DNA of 55,697 nucleotides from contig CAZWVH010000011.1 of assembly GCA_964636945.1 (NCBI GenBank), positions 1-55,697 of the forward strand, written 5' to 3'. Both the position numbers and the translations under genes were made by a program. Numbering within the stretch: the first letter of the stretch is position 1; each line of letters opens with the position of its first letter. This document shows, piece by piece, positions 15,921-24,964 of this stretch. Origin of the DNA: CAZADA01 sp964636945. Its GTDB lineage: Bacteria > Pseudomonadota > Alphaproteobacteria > Caulobacterales > Maricaulaceae. Under the pieces are notes generated by a model. That model was not told the origin of the DNA, did no database searches, and worked only from the letters and a program-made list of their open reading frames with translations.

Positions 15921-18117
15921 TTACTTATCGAGAATGGCCATGCTGATTGGCCTGTGTGGCGCGATGGTGGCGACGCCCGGATTGGCGCAGTCCGATGACG
16001 CACGACGCGGAACATTGCGGGCTGAATTTGATGGGCAAGTTGTCGACTTACCGCTCATGGAGATGGACATCGCCGCCGACATCCAAGGCGACCTAGCCAC
16101 CGTGAATGTCCGTCAAGTTTTCGCCAACCCAACAGATACGCCGCTCAACGCGACATATCTCTTCCCGCTCAATAAGGACGCCGCAGTTTACGCCATGACC
16201 ATGGAAGTGGGCGATGAGCGCATTCGCGCCCAAATCAAACAGAGCGAAGAGGCGCGCAACACCTTTGAAGCGGCGCGTGATGAAGGTCGGGCGGCCGCGC
16301 TGCTGACCCAGAATCGACCCAACATGTTTACCCAAGAGGTCGCCAACCTCATGCCGGGCATGCCGGTCACGGTCACGCTGGAATATGTGCAAACGGTTCC
16401 GCGTATCGATGGCGCTTATGAGTTGGTGACACCCTTGATTGTGGGCCCGCGTTTTGACCCGCCTGCTGCGCCTCAAGCCGAGGCCATGGCGGTCTCCCAT
16501 GCGATAACGCCAGACGATGACATGGACGTTCCGGCTGAACGCTCCTCTAGGCCGTTGGGCGAATGGGAAATCGCGCCGCCGCCTGAATACCCTGAGGTGT
16601 TCGGGCTGACCCTGCCCCGCGAAATTGACCATGACCGAGTGTCCATCAGCATTTCACTAAACGCCGGCATGCCGATCGGCTCAATCACAAGCGACAGTCA
16701 CGCGATTAAGGTGGATGGGGTCGACTCGCATAGATCAATCTCGCTCGCTGAAGGACGCGTCATTGACAATCGTGACTTTGTGCTCCGTTACCAACTTGCC
16801 AGTGACGCGGTCACCGCCGGAATTCTCACCCACGCCGATGAACGGGGCGGCTTTGCCAGCATACTCATTGAGCCGCCACAGGAGATCGAGTCTGTAGAAA
16901 TTGCTGCACGCGAGATTGTGTTTGTGCTCGATACGTCCGGCTCGATGGACGGGGCGCCGATCAACGCGAGCAAGGCGTTTATGCGCGAGGCGCTCAAAAC
17001 GCTTCGGTCCGGCGATTACTTTCGACTGATCCAATTCGATCATTCCCCTCAGGAGTTCTCAGCCGGACCGGTGCTGGCAACCCGCGAAAACATCAGCGCC
17101 GCCCAACGCTATGTGGCCGGCTTGAGTGCGGGTGGAGGGACCATGGTTGCACCGGCCATGAACCAAGCCTTTTTGACGCCGCAACAACCGGGAACGCTGC
17201 GCATTGTCGTGTTTCTTAGCGATGGTTATGTGGGCAATGAGTCTGAAATCTTCGGCTTGATTGCTGACCATATCGAAGACGCGCGCCTTTACGCCTTCGG
17301 CGTGGGAACCGCGCCCAACCGATACTTGATGAATGAAATGGCGCGCCATGGCCGCGGGTTTGCACGCTATGTAGATCCCACCGAGACCAGCCACACCGTC
17401 GCCAAGGATCTGGCGCAACGCATCGCCGCGCCACTTCTGACCAACATCACGGTGGATTGGGGCGAAGCGGGAGGTCGCGGCGCCACTCCGGCACGGATTC
17501 CCGATCTGTTTGCAGGTGATTCCGTGCGGGTCATGGCGCGTTTTGATCAACCAGGAGATCACGTCGTCACTGTGAATGGGAAGGTCAATGGACGTCGCGC
17601 GTCCATGCCAGTCGAAGTGAATATCCCGGACTTCAATGATCCAGCGGGCAGTTCGTCCGACGAAGGAGCGGCCATTCCTTTGATTTGGGCGCGCAGCCAA
17701 ATCGAAGACGCCATGCGCGACTATCAAACCGATGTCCGCTGGCGTTTCAGTGGGCTGAGTAACCATCAGTTACGCAAACGCGTAACAGAACTGGGACTTA
17801 CGTACTCGCTGATGACCCAATGGACATCCTTCGTTGCGGTCTCGGAAGCCGTTATCAATACAGCGCCTCAAACTCATGCAAACGCGAACGTTCCCCTACC
17901 TGTGGTGGACGGCGTATCCGAGCTCGCCTACCCTAAAGCCGTTCATTCACCACGCACCTTAGGGGCAAACGCCGCGCCCAGCGGGCCGTCAGTCAGCGCC
18001 CCGGTCTTTGCCGGCTCGTCCACACCAGAACCTGGCGTTTGGGCAATGCTGGCGTTGTTAGCCTCCCTTGGGGCAATGGTGCTTTTCCGCCATGTCGGCG
18101 GGCTGCGATCACACTAA
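15913..18117 (+). CDS. VIT/vWA-domain surface protein with TPEP exosortase tail
   Basis: A 734-residue exported protein. The start at 15913 has GAGGAG six bases upstream and lies inside the exosortase gene (8-bp overlap). A signal sequence (MLIGLCGAMVATPGLAQ) is followed by a VIT domain at about 35-165 (NVRQVFANPTDTPLNATYLFPL, then LTQNRPNMFTQEVANLMPG). A von Willebrand A domain at about 335-505 has the MIDAS motif D340-T-S342-G-S344. The C-terminus is a sorting tail: T704-P-E-P707, a hydrophobic helix at about 709-725, then basic FRHVGGLR. The architecture is that of the marine proteobacterial sortase target family, but with a PEP-CTERM-like rather than LPXTG tail. It probably acts as a metal-dependent adhesin. 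Confidence 0.9.
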   Translation: MSNYLSRMAMLIGLCGAMVATPGLAQSDDARRGTLRAEFDGQVVDLPLMEMDIAADIQGDLATVNVRQVFANPTDTPLNATYLFPLNKDAAVYAMTMEVGDERIRAQIKQSEEARNTFEAARDEGRAAALLTQNRPNMFTQEVANLMPGMPVTVTLEYVQTVPRIDGAYELVTPLIVGPRFDPPAAPQAEAMAVSHAITPDDDMDVPAERSSRPLGEWEIAPPPEYPEVFGLTLPREIDHDRVSISISLNAGMPIGSITSDSHAIKVDGVDSHRSISLAEGRVIDNRDFVLRYQLASDAVTAGILTHADERGGFASILIEPPQEIESVEIAAREIVFVLDTSGSMDGAPINASKAFMREALKTLRSGDYFRLIQFDHSPQEFSAGPVLATRENISAAQRYVAGLSAGGGTMVAPAMNQAFLTPQQPGTLRIVVFLSDGYVGNESEIFGLIADHIEDARLYAFGVGTAPNRYLMNEMARHGRGFARYVDPTETSHTVAKDLAQRIAAPLLTNITVDWGEAGGRGATPARIPDLFAGDSVRVMARFDQPGDHVVTVNGKVNGRRASMPVEVNIPDFNDPAGSSSDEGAAIPLIWARSQIEDAMRDYQTDVRWRFSGLSNHQLRKRVTELGLTYSLMTQWTSFVAVSEAVINTAPQTHANANVPLPVVDGVSELAYPKAVHSPRTLGANAAPSGPSVSAPVFAGSSTPEPGVWAMLALLASLGAMVLFRHVGGLRSH

Positions 18118-18152
18118 TGACTTGAGTCATCGCGTCATCGGCGTTGTGATGG

Positions 18153-18192
18153 AGGCCCAACAAACGACTCGCTTGGGCCGCTTGTTGGGCCT
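18153..18192. terminator. Perfect 11-bp stem-loop after the exosortase target gene
   Basis: AGGCCCAACAA at 18153-18163 pairs perfectly with TTGTTGGGCCT at 18182-18192 around an 18-nt loop, in the 102-bp gap before the DUF2855 gene. There is no T-tract, so it may be a processing or Rho-assisted termination structure instead of a classical terminator. Confidence 0.4.
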
Positions 18193-18219
18193 GAGCACGC
18201 AAACGTCTTGGAGACCGGT

Positions 18220-19308
18220 ATGGCCGAGCAATGGCGCCTATCAATCCGTCGTTCTGACATTGCCGACGCCTTTATCGAACCGGAGCTCGCAGTAGAAATA
18301 GCCGATTCCCAAGTTCGCTTCCGCTTGCAGCGCTTCGCCCTCACGGCAAACAATGTGACTTACGCGGCATTCGGCGACGCCATGAAGTATTGGGATTTCT
18401 TCCCGTCGGGTGACGAAGAACGCGGAGTGTTGCCCGTTTGGGGCTTTGGCGACGTGATCGAAAGCCGGGTCGACGGAATCGATCAGGGCGATCGGTTTTA
18501 CGGAATCTGGCCGGCGAGCAATGAAGCCGTCCTCACAGCGAGTAAAGTCAGCCAAGCAGGGTTTTCCGACGGCAGCCCCCATCGCGCAGGCCAAGCGCCG
18601 GTTTATCTACGCTATGTTCGGTGCAGTACTGATCCGGGCTATGACCCCACTCAAGAACGAGAACACATGACTCTGCAACCATTGTATGCGACGTCGTTTT
18701 TATTGCATCGCTATTTGGTGCGCGAAAAGGGGTTTGGCGCCGAGCGCGTGATCATGACCAGCGCCTCGAGCAAGACCGCGGTGGCGTTGGCGGAATTACT
18801 CAAGTCCGCGCCGATCGCCGGACTTTCTGTTCATGCCCTCACATCAACCCGCTCGGAGAGTTTTGTGCGCGCGTTGGAATTATACGATACCGTGTCAGTC
18901 TATGACACCGTTGCAGACTTAGACGTAACGCCGCCCACCATCATCGTCGACTTCGCAGGCAACCGGACGGTCAATTTGGCGCTGCATTCGCACCTCGATG
19001 GACAGTTGCAGGCCAATGTTCGTGTTGGCGGGGCGCACTGGATTGAAAGCGCGCCGGCTGTTGATCTACCTGGCCCGAAGCCCGTTTTCTTCTTTGCACC
19101 AACACATCTGGACATGGAGCGCGATGCACTCGGCGCCAGCGAGTTTCGTAGGCTCTTGACCGACGCATGGATGAGATTTGCCCGACAAGCGCCACGCTGG
19201 TTTAACTTTGTCAGTGGCCAAGGGTCTCAAGATTGCTTGGATGTCTATCGGATGCTTGTCGACGGCCAAACCCACGCTGAAGACGCCTGGTGCATTGAGG
19301 TGGCTTAA
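18220..19308 (+). CDS. DUF2855 family protein
   Basis: A 362-residue protein starting MAEQWRLSIRRSDIADAF at 18220, five bases after GGAGA. Recognisable DUF2855 features are NNVTYAAFGDAMKYWDFFP near residue 45, VWGFGDVIES, DRFYGIWP, the central RVIMTSASSKTAVALA and the C-terminal FFFAPTHL. The fold is probably a relative of medium-chain dehydrogenase/quinone reductases, but no cofactor motif is intact enough to name a reaction. It stands alone, downstream of the vWA gene and convergent with the adenylation-GNAT gene. Confidence 0.8.
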   Translation: MAEQWRLSIRRSDIADAFIEPELAVEIADSQVRFRLQRFALTANNVTYAAFGDAMKYWDFFPSGDEERGVLPVWGFGDVIESRVDGIDQGDRFYGIWPASNEAVLTASKVSQAGFSDGSPHRAGQAPVYLRYVRCSTDPGYDPTQEREHMTLQPLYATSFLLHRYLVREKGFGAERVIMTSASSKTAVALAELLKSAPIAGLSVHALTSTRSESFVRALELYDTVSVYDTVADLDVTPPTIIVDFAGNRTVNLALHSHLDGQLQANVRVGGAHWIESAPAVDLPGPKPVFFFAPTHLDMERDALGASEFRRLLTDAWMRFARQAPRWFNFVSGQGSQDCLDVYRMLVDGQTHAEDAWCIEVA

Positions 19309-19365
19309 AGCAGGCGCACTACGCCACGACGGGAACGTCATTCCATCCAACCATGAACCGAAGAG

Positions 19366-22300
19366 TCAGAGCGGCAGCAACACCAGTTCACTGTATAGTT
19401 TATCAATCTCGCTAGCTGAAACTGTCTTTGAACGCACAAAGATTGGCGACTCGAACAACTTTTTTCCCGCTATGCTCAAACTCGCCACAGGTGCGGCGTT
19501 TGTGAAATGCTTATCCGCCATCACCGCGACGGACCTTTGTCGTCGCATGATCGCAAATTTTATCCTCTCAACATCCTTCGCAATAAAACTCCAATTACTG
19601 CAATATAAAATCTCTGAAAACGGTAGCTCTATCCGGACCCGCCCAAAACCCTGACTCCATTGTCGCCGTACAGTTACCAGGTAACAATACTCATCTCGAC
19701 CCCCGATCACTGCGTGTAGGCCGTTGCACCCCTGGTGATCCCGGAAAATACGAGTGTGCTCCGGGCTGAGAATTTCTTCAATTTCATGATGCTCAAAATG
19801 GATCGGTAGGGCCGACTGAAATAAGCTGCGCGCATTAAACAATGGAGGAAAAAGGCGCTTAGTCTCACTTCGATCTTCAAACCCGAGCGTCTTCAACACG
19901 TTTTTTGTCAATGGCGCAGGGGTAAACGCGGTGTATGTCACCGCCTCATCTTCTAACCCTGCGCTCAGCAGTGCGGCGCCCCAACCGCGATAGTCAGACT
20001 TTATGAACCATGTACTCAAGTTACAGAAGACTTCCTCTTTACCTTCAATCTCACGCTTTGAGTAAACTAGGCCAAGAAAACCAACAACCTCATCATTATC
20101 AACCAAAACAACACCGATTTTAGGTTTGTTTTTTAGCCACCCGTAATCGACTAGTCTTTGCCAAGGAACAAGACGGTCAGCAGACACATGAAATCCAGCA
20201 TTGAGTAATCGGCGGACTGCCTCGATGTCATCGAAGGTCATGTCACGGATGTGCGGTCCCTGCGGCTTGGTGTTGCGTGTCTGAGCCGCCAATTCATGCC
20301 AATGATCGTGTATATGAGTTGCAAGTTGGGTGATGGTTGGCAATGAAACAACCGTAGCGACACCAATATTATACCCGAGTTGACGCTGAATCTTTATAGA
20401 CAAATTAAAAATAGAAAGTGAGTCCAAGCCAAGGTCATGCAAATTATCTGAAGGATTGATACTTGATAAATCCAAAATCTCCTTAGCCATCTCGCACAGA
20501 AGCGCCTCAAGCACTGAGTGTGGAATGGTTTCGTCGCTCTTGTCGATCACGGACGTGTCTGCGCTGTCTTCCACCAATGCTGGATGAGCTGCAATCGCTT
20601 CCAAAACTTCTGGATTCTTAAGTCCGGCCCGATTGCGCACGTCTCGCCCGTTGACCGCGTCTCGCGCAGCAGCTTCAGACGCTTTTCCACTGTGAGTTTT
20701 CGGCAGTGCTGGAACATCTACGATGCGGGAAGGGAGAAGTGCCGGAGAGCCACGTTTCACCAACGTCGATCGAATCTTTACTTTCAGCGCATCATCAAGT
20801 TGTACATCTGGCCGCAATACAATCAATAGGATGAGGCGGCCGCCGCCAACATCGTTCGCGCTGTTTTGTTCAACTGCGAGCGCTTCCTCAATTTCGTCCA
20901 CATGTCGAAGAATGGCATAGATTTCTCCTGGTCCAACCCGAATGCCCCGGATGTTCATCACACCATCAGATCGCCCATGCAAGCGAGCCCCGCCCTCAGG
21001 CGTAAACTCGATCAGATCGCCATGGGTCCAGACGCCAGGATTCTGGGAAAAATAGGCTGCGTGAAATCGAGCCCCGGACTCATCGCCAAAAAAACCCAAA
21101 GGTCGGGACGGAAACGGGTTGGCGCAGATAAGCTCGCCAACCATTGTTTCGTTGTCGTTCCCGCAAGGCCAGGCCCGCACATCCATCGCCAGGCTCCGGC
21201 ACTGGGAGTCGCCGCGATAGACCGGTAACATGGGATTGCCCAGCACAAAACATCCCACAATATCCGTGCCGCCAGAAATAGACTGGAGCGGAATGCGTCC
21301 CACTCGTTCTTTCACCCAATCATACTGACCGGCATACAAGATCGACCCAGTGGAAAGTACAGCACGCAAATGAGACATCGACCCCAGTCGACGCGGCTCA
21401 TAACCAGCCTGCTCACACATTTGAAGATAAGCTGGACTGGTCCCAAACACATTCACGCGTTCCTGGGCCACAATGCGCCAAAGCGTTTCGGGCCCTTCAA
21501 GGGGGCCATCATAAACGACGATTTGAGCCCCACACGCCAATGCGCCCAGTTGCCAATTCCACATCATCCAGGCGCAAGACGTTTGAAAAAATAGCGTCTC
21601 GCCTTCACGCAGATCGCCATGCAGCCGGTGTTCCTTTAGGTGTTCCAGCAGAGTGCCGACGGCGCCGTGGATAATGCACTTCGGCGCACCCGTTGTTCCC
21701 GAGGAAAACAGGATAAACACCGGATGATTCGCGGGAAACCTTGGCATTGCTCTGTCAAGCGTGGCGGTCTCATCGGCAAGGATGTGCTCAAGCCGGTGAA
21801 CTGGCAAAGCAAGCCCTGATGGCGCAGGTCCGTCATCGAGGCCAATAAGCGTGCGCAGTGTTGGCAATCCCTGGACCACTTGCGCAAAGCTGCTGGTCAA
21901 ATCACTCACACCCTGGCGCGCCTCGAACGGCAAGGTGCGCAATTGACTGAGGAGAACGGATGGTTTGATTTGCGTGAAACGAGAAAGTATGGCGTCAGCG
22001 CCCATGTCGGGCGCGCAGCTCGAAAACACGGCGCCAATCGAGGCAGCAGCCAATGCGGCAATGATCGCTTCTGGTCCATTGCGAGCTATCGCTGCGATCC
22101 GATCTCCCGGGCTGACGCCTTCATCAGCAAGAAAGGCGGCCAGGCGCGCAACTTGGTTTCTGAGTTCGCCACGCGTAATTTGGGTGCGGGAGCCATCCAC
22201 ACTGCGTGACGTAATAGCCACGCTTTCATCCAGCGACGAATTGCCGAGCAGCACTTCGGCGTAGTTCACTTTCAAGTTTGGAAAGAATTGAGCGTGTTCG

Positions 22301-22602
22301 CAGGTCTCCCCAACGCACACCGGCTCAGTCTCACCGTGATGTGGTATTGCTGTCCACGCAAGAAACAACCGCCAGAACGCTCGAAAATCGGAAACCGAAA
22401 ATGCGTGGAACTCATTGTATGTGGAAAACGCCCGACCCGTAGCGTCCTCACAATATCGCATAAAAGCGGCCAACTGAGATTGTGCGGCGACATTCGGGTC
22501 GGGCGCGAATATCGCCCTGCTATCTTCGCCGCTAGCGAATACAAGTTTCTCCAAGTTCGAACGTACAGAACTTTCTGTTTCAAGATGTATCGGAGTAGCC
22601 AT
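19366..22602 (-). CDS. Adenylation (acetoacetyl-CoA synthetase-like)-carrier protein-GNAT fusion
   Basis: A 1078-residue three-module protein. Residues 1-655 are an acetoacetyl-CoA-synthetase-like adenylating enzyme: the P-loop SSGTTGAPK ends near K308, SISGGTDIVG is at 441-450, THGDL at 526-530, and the A10 lysine is K640 in THSGK. Residues about 690-770 are an acyl/peptidyl carrier domain with phosphopantetheine Ser728 in LGLDSLS. Residues about 784-910 are a GNAT acetyltransferase-like domain (IRDMTFDDIEAVRRLLN, then SDYRGWGAALLSAGL), followed by about 160 further residues. Logic: activate a short-chain or beta-keto acid, load it on the built-in carrier, pass it to an amine or CoA-type acceptor. 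The 3' third of the gene (carrier plus GNAT) is visibly AT-richer than the adenylation part. No ketosynthase or NRPS gene is nearby. Confidence 0.85.
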   Translation of the reverse strand: MATPIHLETESSVRSNLEKLVFASGEDSRAIFAPDPNVAAQSQLAAFMRYCEDATGRAFSTYNEFHAFSVSDFRAFWRLFLAWTAIPHHGETEPVCVGETCEHAQFFPNLKVNYAEVLLGNSSLDESVAITSRSVDGSRTQITRGELRNQVARLAAFLADEGVSPGDRIAAIARNGPEAIIAALAAASIGAVFSSCAPDMGADAILSRFTQIKPSVLLSQLRTLPFEARQGVSDLTSSFAQVVQGLPTLRTLIGLDDGPAPSGLALPVHRLEHILADETATLDRAMPRFPANHPVFILFSSGTTGAPKCIIHGAVGTLLEHLKEHRLHGDLREGETLFFQTSCAWMMWNWQLGALACGAQIVVYDGPLEGPETLWRIVAQERVNVFGTSPAYLQMCEQAGYEPRRLGSMSHLRAVLSTGSILYAGQYDWVKERVGRIPLQSISGGTDIVGCFVLGNPMLPVYRGDSQCRSLAMDVRAWPCGNDNETMVGELICANPFPSRPLGFFGDESGARFHAAYFSQNPGVWTHGDLIEFTPEGGARLHGRSDGVMNIRGIRVGPGEIYAILRHVDEIEEALAVEQNSANDVGGGRLILLIVLRPDVQLDDALKVKIRSTLVKRGSPALLPSRIVDVPALPKTHSGKASEAAARDAVNGRDVRNRAGLKNPEVLEAIAAHPALVEDSADTSVIDKSDETIPHSVLEALLCEMAKEILDLSSINPSDNLHDLGLDSLSIFNLSIKIQRQLGYNIGVATVVSLPTITQLATHIHDHWHELAAQTRNTKPQGPHIRDMTFDDIEAVRRLLNAGFHVSADRLVPWQRLVDYGWLKNKPKIGVVLVDNDEVVGFLGLVYSKREIEGKEEVFCNLSTWFIKSDYRGWGAALLSAGLEDEAVTYTAFTPAPLTKNVLKTLGFEDRSETKRLFPPLFNARSLFQSALPIHFEHHEIEEILSPEHTRIFRDHQGCNGLHAVIGGRDEYCYLVTVRRQWSQGFGRVRIELPFSEILYCSNWSFIAKDVERIKFAIMRRQRSVAVMADKHFTNAAPVASLSIAGKKLFESPIFVRSKTVSASEIDKLYSELVLLPL

Positions 22603-23022
22603 GGGCGCAAGTCACTACAACTTTTGTCTAAAGCCCCATGAGAGCTAAGACTGTGCAAAATGGGAACACGGAGAGTCGAACGAATAATAAATATTCGGAA
22701 ACGAACTAAGCATCAACGTGTAAAATCAATGCTTGATTTTCGGCATCGAAAAACACGCATGCGTCTTATTCGAGATCAAATTGAGCCGACCGCAGCTGCG
22801 TTCCCACTTGCCCTGCCGCCAGTAAGAACCTGAACCCTTATTTTCCCAGTCAAGAACTTAGCCCTCCCAAGATCTAATCAGCCTTGCCAATATTAGCGTC
22901 ATAGCGGTGAGGGACTTCAATCATTTTTGGCAGATAGAATGCAGTAGTTTGCTTTGTTGCGAAGTGATAACAGTCGACCCGCCCAGCACTGTTGAAAACG
23001 GCGCCCTCCTCATCGAATCGGT
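22603..23022. other. Intergenic region, probable promoter of the adenylation-GNAT gene
   Basis: About 420 bp. On the minus strand TTGATG, a 17-bp spacer and TATTTA form a weak promoter-like pair near 22690-22725. They overlap an inverted repeat CGAATA-N5-TATTCG at 22681-22697, about 80 bp upstream of the start codon. The remainder shows no gene; a short minus-strand frame at 22874-23104 is not protein-like. Confidence 0.35.
22681..22697. promoter_or_regulatory. Inverted repeat CGAATA-N5-TATTCG upstream of the fusion gene
   Basis: A perfect 6-bp inverted repeat with a 5-bp AT spacer, 79 bp upstream of the adenylation-GNAT start and overlapping a possible -10 element. It is a candidate operator. 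No regulator gene is adjacent. Confidence 0.35.
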
Positions 23023-23442
23023 GTGAAGTTTGGTTTAAAGTCATTCTTGGCTCAAGCCCATGTGAGTATTGCGGGAACGTCAGCGCGATTTGGCTCTGCA
23101 CCATCGGTCAAGGTCGTTGACTTCGGCACACTTGAAGAGGGCGTGACGCGCACCGTTTACGTGCAAGTGCGCGCCAATCAGCGCGTGAATATCGAAATCG
23201 AATCAGAAAACGGTGGACAATTGCGTCACGTGGAACGACCGGAAAGCCGCGCCATTCCATTTTCGACCACCCTAGACGGGCAAGCATTCGACTTGTCGAA
23301 CGGTCCGGCCAATTTAACTCGCGAGAGCGGGACAGGTCTAAGTGGCTCCAATCATGCGCTCAATATGACGATTGGCAGTGTCCAAAGGACGTTCTCCGGG
23401 CGCTATCGCGACCGAATTCATGTCTATGTCGAGCCGCACTAA
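23023..23442 (+). pseudogene. Spore-coat-U-like domain protein, probably N-terminally truncated
   Basis: An open frame of 139 codons beginning at GTG 23023. Its beta-rich sequence (VKVVDFGTLEEGVTRTVYVQVRAN, then IPFSTTLDGQAFDL) ends GRYRDRIHVYVEP, like the C-terminal strand of spore coat protein U/CsuA-type adhesin subunits. There is no signal peptide, although these proteins are exported, and an in-frame TGA lies 30 bp before the GTG. No good ribosome-binding site is seen. I therefore read it as the C-terminal part of a decayed gene, although a short intact protein cannot be excluded. Confidence 0.4.
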
Positions 23443-23616
23443 AATCGACAGTTCTCGATCGGTGGACGTGTCGCGTTTCATGTCCATGAGCTTGCCCCCC
23501 CTCCCCGCCTGGGGATGGCGCTTTTTGACAGCGACTTGGTAGAATTTTAAGCCGCGTACGACATAGTGGCTTACGATTTGCGGAGAAGAGCACCATAAGT
23601 TGAAGGGATATCGACC

Positions 23617-24510
23617 ATGAACGCGGCCGAATTGGCGCAACGCCATCGCGTTGAGGATGGGCGAACGTTTAGCCTCAGTGACGTCGATCCCAATGACACG
23701 GCGGGATTGGATATCGAGAAGAGCGAAGCCAAGGAGCTCCTCGAATCCAGTGTCTCAGCGCTAAAGAAACTCCAAGAACGGTTGTACGCAGATGGCAAAT
23801 GGGCGGTGCTCATGGTGCTCCAAGCAATGGATGCCGCCGGCAAGGACAGCGCCATTGAGCACGTGATGACCGGCATTAATCCTCAAGGGTGCGACGTTCG
23901 CTCATTCAAGCAGCCCGGACCCGTTGAACTGGCGCATGACTTTCTCTGGCGTCACGCCATTGCGTTGCCCACACGCGGTCGGATTGGGATATTCAATCGT
24001 TCTCACTATGAAGAAGTCCTGGTCGTGCGCGTACGCAAAGATATCTTACCCAGCCGGGACATTCCTCCCGATCTGGTTGATGACAAATTCTGGAAGCGTC
24101 GGTTCAAAGATATTCGCGCGTTTGAGCGGCATCTTGCCAATAGCGGCACATTGGTCTTGAAGTTTTTCCTGCACATTTCAAAGGATGAGCAAGCCCGGCG
24201 TTTCCTCGATCGGATTGATGAGCCAGACAAAAATTGGAAGTTCTCGTTTGGCGACCTGGAAGATCGCAAAATGTGGGATGACTACATGCACGCCTATGAG
24301 GATATGATCCAGAATACGGCGCGCAAATACGCGCCCTGGTATGTAATTCCGGCGAACAATAAGTGGTATTCTCGGATGGTGATCAGCGCCACATTGCGGG
24401 AGGCCCTCGAACGGCTCGACCCGCAATTTCCTGAAGTGGATGACGAATACCGCAAGCACTTGCAAGATGTGCGCGGCCCATTAGCCGAAGAGGCGAAAAA
24501 GGAGAAATAA
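23617..24510 (+). CDS. ppk2: Polyphosphate:nucleotide phosphotransferase, PPK2 family
   Basis: A 297-residue PPK2-family kinase. The Walker A region reads AMDAAGKDSAIEHV (about 69-82), the Walker B region RIGIFNRSHYEEVL (about 120-133), and the lid contains KFWKRRFKDIRAFERHL. The C-terminal AYEDMIQNTARKYAPWYVIPANNKWYSR is characteristic. These cytosolic enzymes move phosphate between polyphosphate and nucleoside mono- or diphosphates. By length and motif style this one resembles the single-domain class that regenerates nucleotides from AMP/ADP, but the exact class is not readable by eye. The ATG at 23617 follows GAAGGGA. It stands alone. Confidence 0.9.
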   Translation: MNAAELAQRHRVEDGRTFSLSDVDPNDTAGLDIEKSEAKELLESSVSALKKLQERLYADGKWAVLMVLQAMDAAGKDSAIEHVMTGINPQGCDVRSFKQPGPVELAHDFLWRHAIALPTRGRIGIFNRSHYEEVLVVRVRKDILPSRDIPPDLVDDKFWKRRFKDIRAFERHLANSGTLVLKFFLHISKDEQARRFLDRIDEPDKNWKFSFGDLEDRKMWDDYMHAYEDMIQNTARKYAPWYVIPANNKWYSRMVISATLREALERLDPQFPEVDDEYRKHLQDVRGPLAEEAKKEK

Positions 24511-24531
24511 CCCGCCTATGCGATGTAAAGA

Positions 24532-24777
24532 CTAAAATACTTCGACGATCGAAAAGTAGAATTCACGGTTTTCATCGCTGCCGAATGCCACATCAAATCT
24601 CAAATGCACCCCTTGTTCTGGCTGGATGGCGTAACGCACGCCGGCGCCTACAGAGGTGTAGACGCCATCCACATCCGTCGCCTCGGCCGTATCGCCCGCA
24701 ATCTCTCCAGCGGTAAATCCACGCAAAACATTGCTTCCGCCCCACGACGATAGATTCAGATTAACGACTGTGGAGTT
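24532..24777 (-). pseudogene. Remnant C-terminus of an Omp85/BamA-TamA-type outer-membrane barrel
   Basis: An open frame of 81 codons on the minus strand, bounded upstream by an in-frame TAA at 24778-24780. It contains SWGGSNVLRGFTAGEIAGDT, matching the conserved (V/L)RGF loop of Omp85 barrels. The last strands follow (GVRYAIQPEQGVHLRFDVAFG) and the frame ends in the terminal Phe expected of an outer-membrane protein (FYFSIVEVF). Everything upstream of the last three or four strands is missing, so the gene is truncated. It sits between PPK2 and KatG, which suggests a past deletion at this spot. Confidence 0.6.
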
Positions 24778-24964
24778 TTACATGCTGACGCCGTATGCGC
24801 GCCTTTAGACAGCGGTGCGCATCGTCCCCGTTTGGACCCAAGCACATGGCGCTCAATGAATAAGGACTTTTCTATCGCCGTATAAAATTAAATTGATTGG
24901 ATTTATCGGGGCCGGAGCGGTATGCGTACCCTACCAAATAACATCAAACCCAATTGGAGTTGTC

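Noticed and set aside
16797..16811. GTGA-N5-TCAC resembling a CRP site
   Set aside because: The spacer is one base short and it lies within the vWA coding sequence.
22556..22585. GAAC-N5-GAAC resembling an alphaproteobacterial LexA box
   Set aside because: The spacer should be 7 bp, and it lies inside the coding sequence of the adenylation-GNAT gene.
24740..24960. Possible OxyR site before katG
   Set aside because: Only one ATAG-like element is recognisable; the four-part OxyR pattern is not there.
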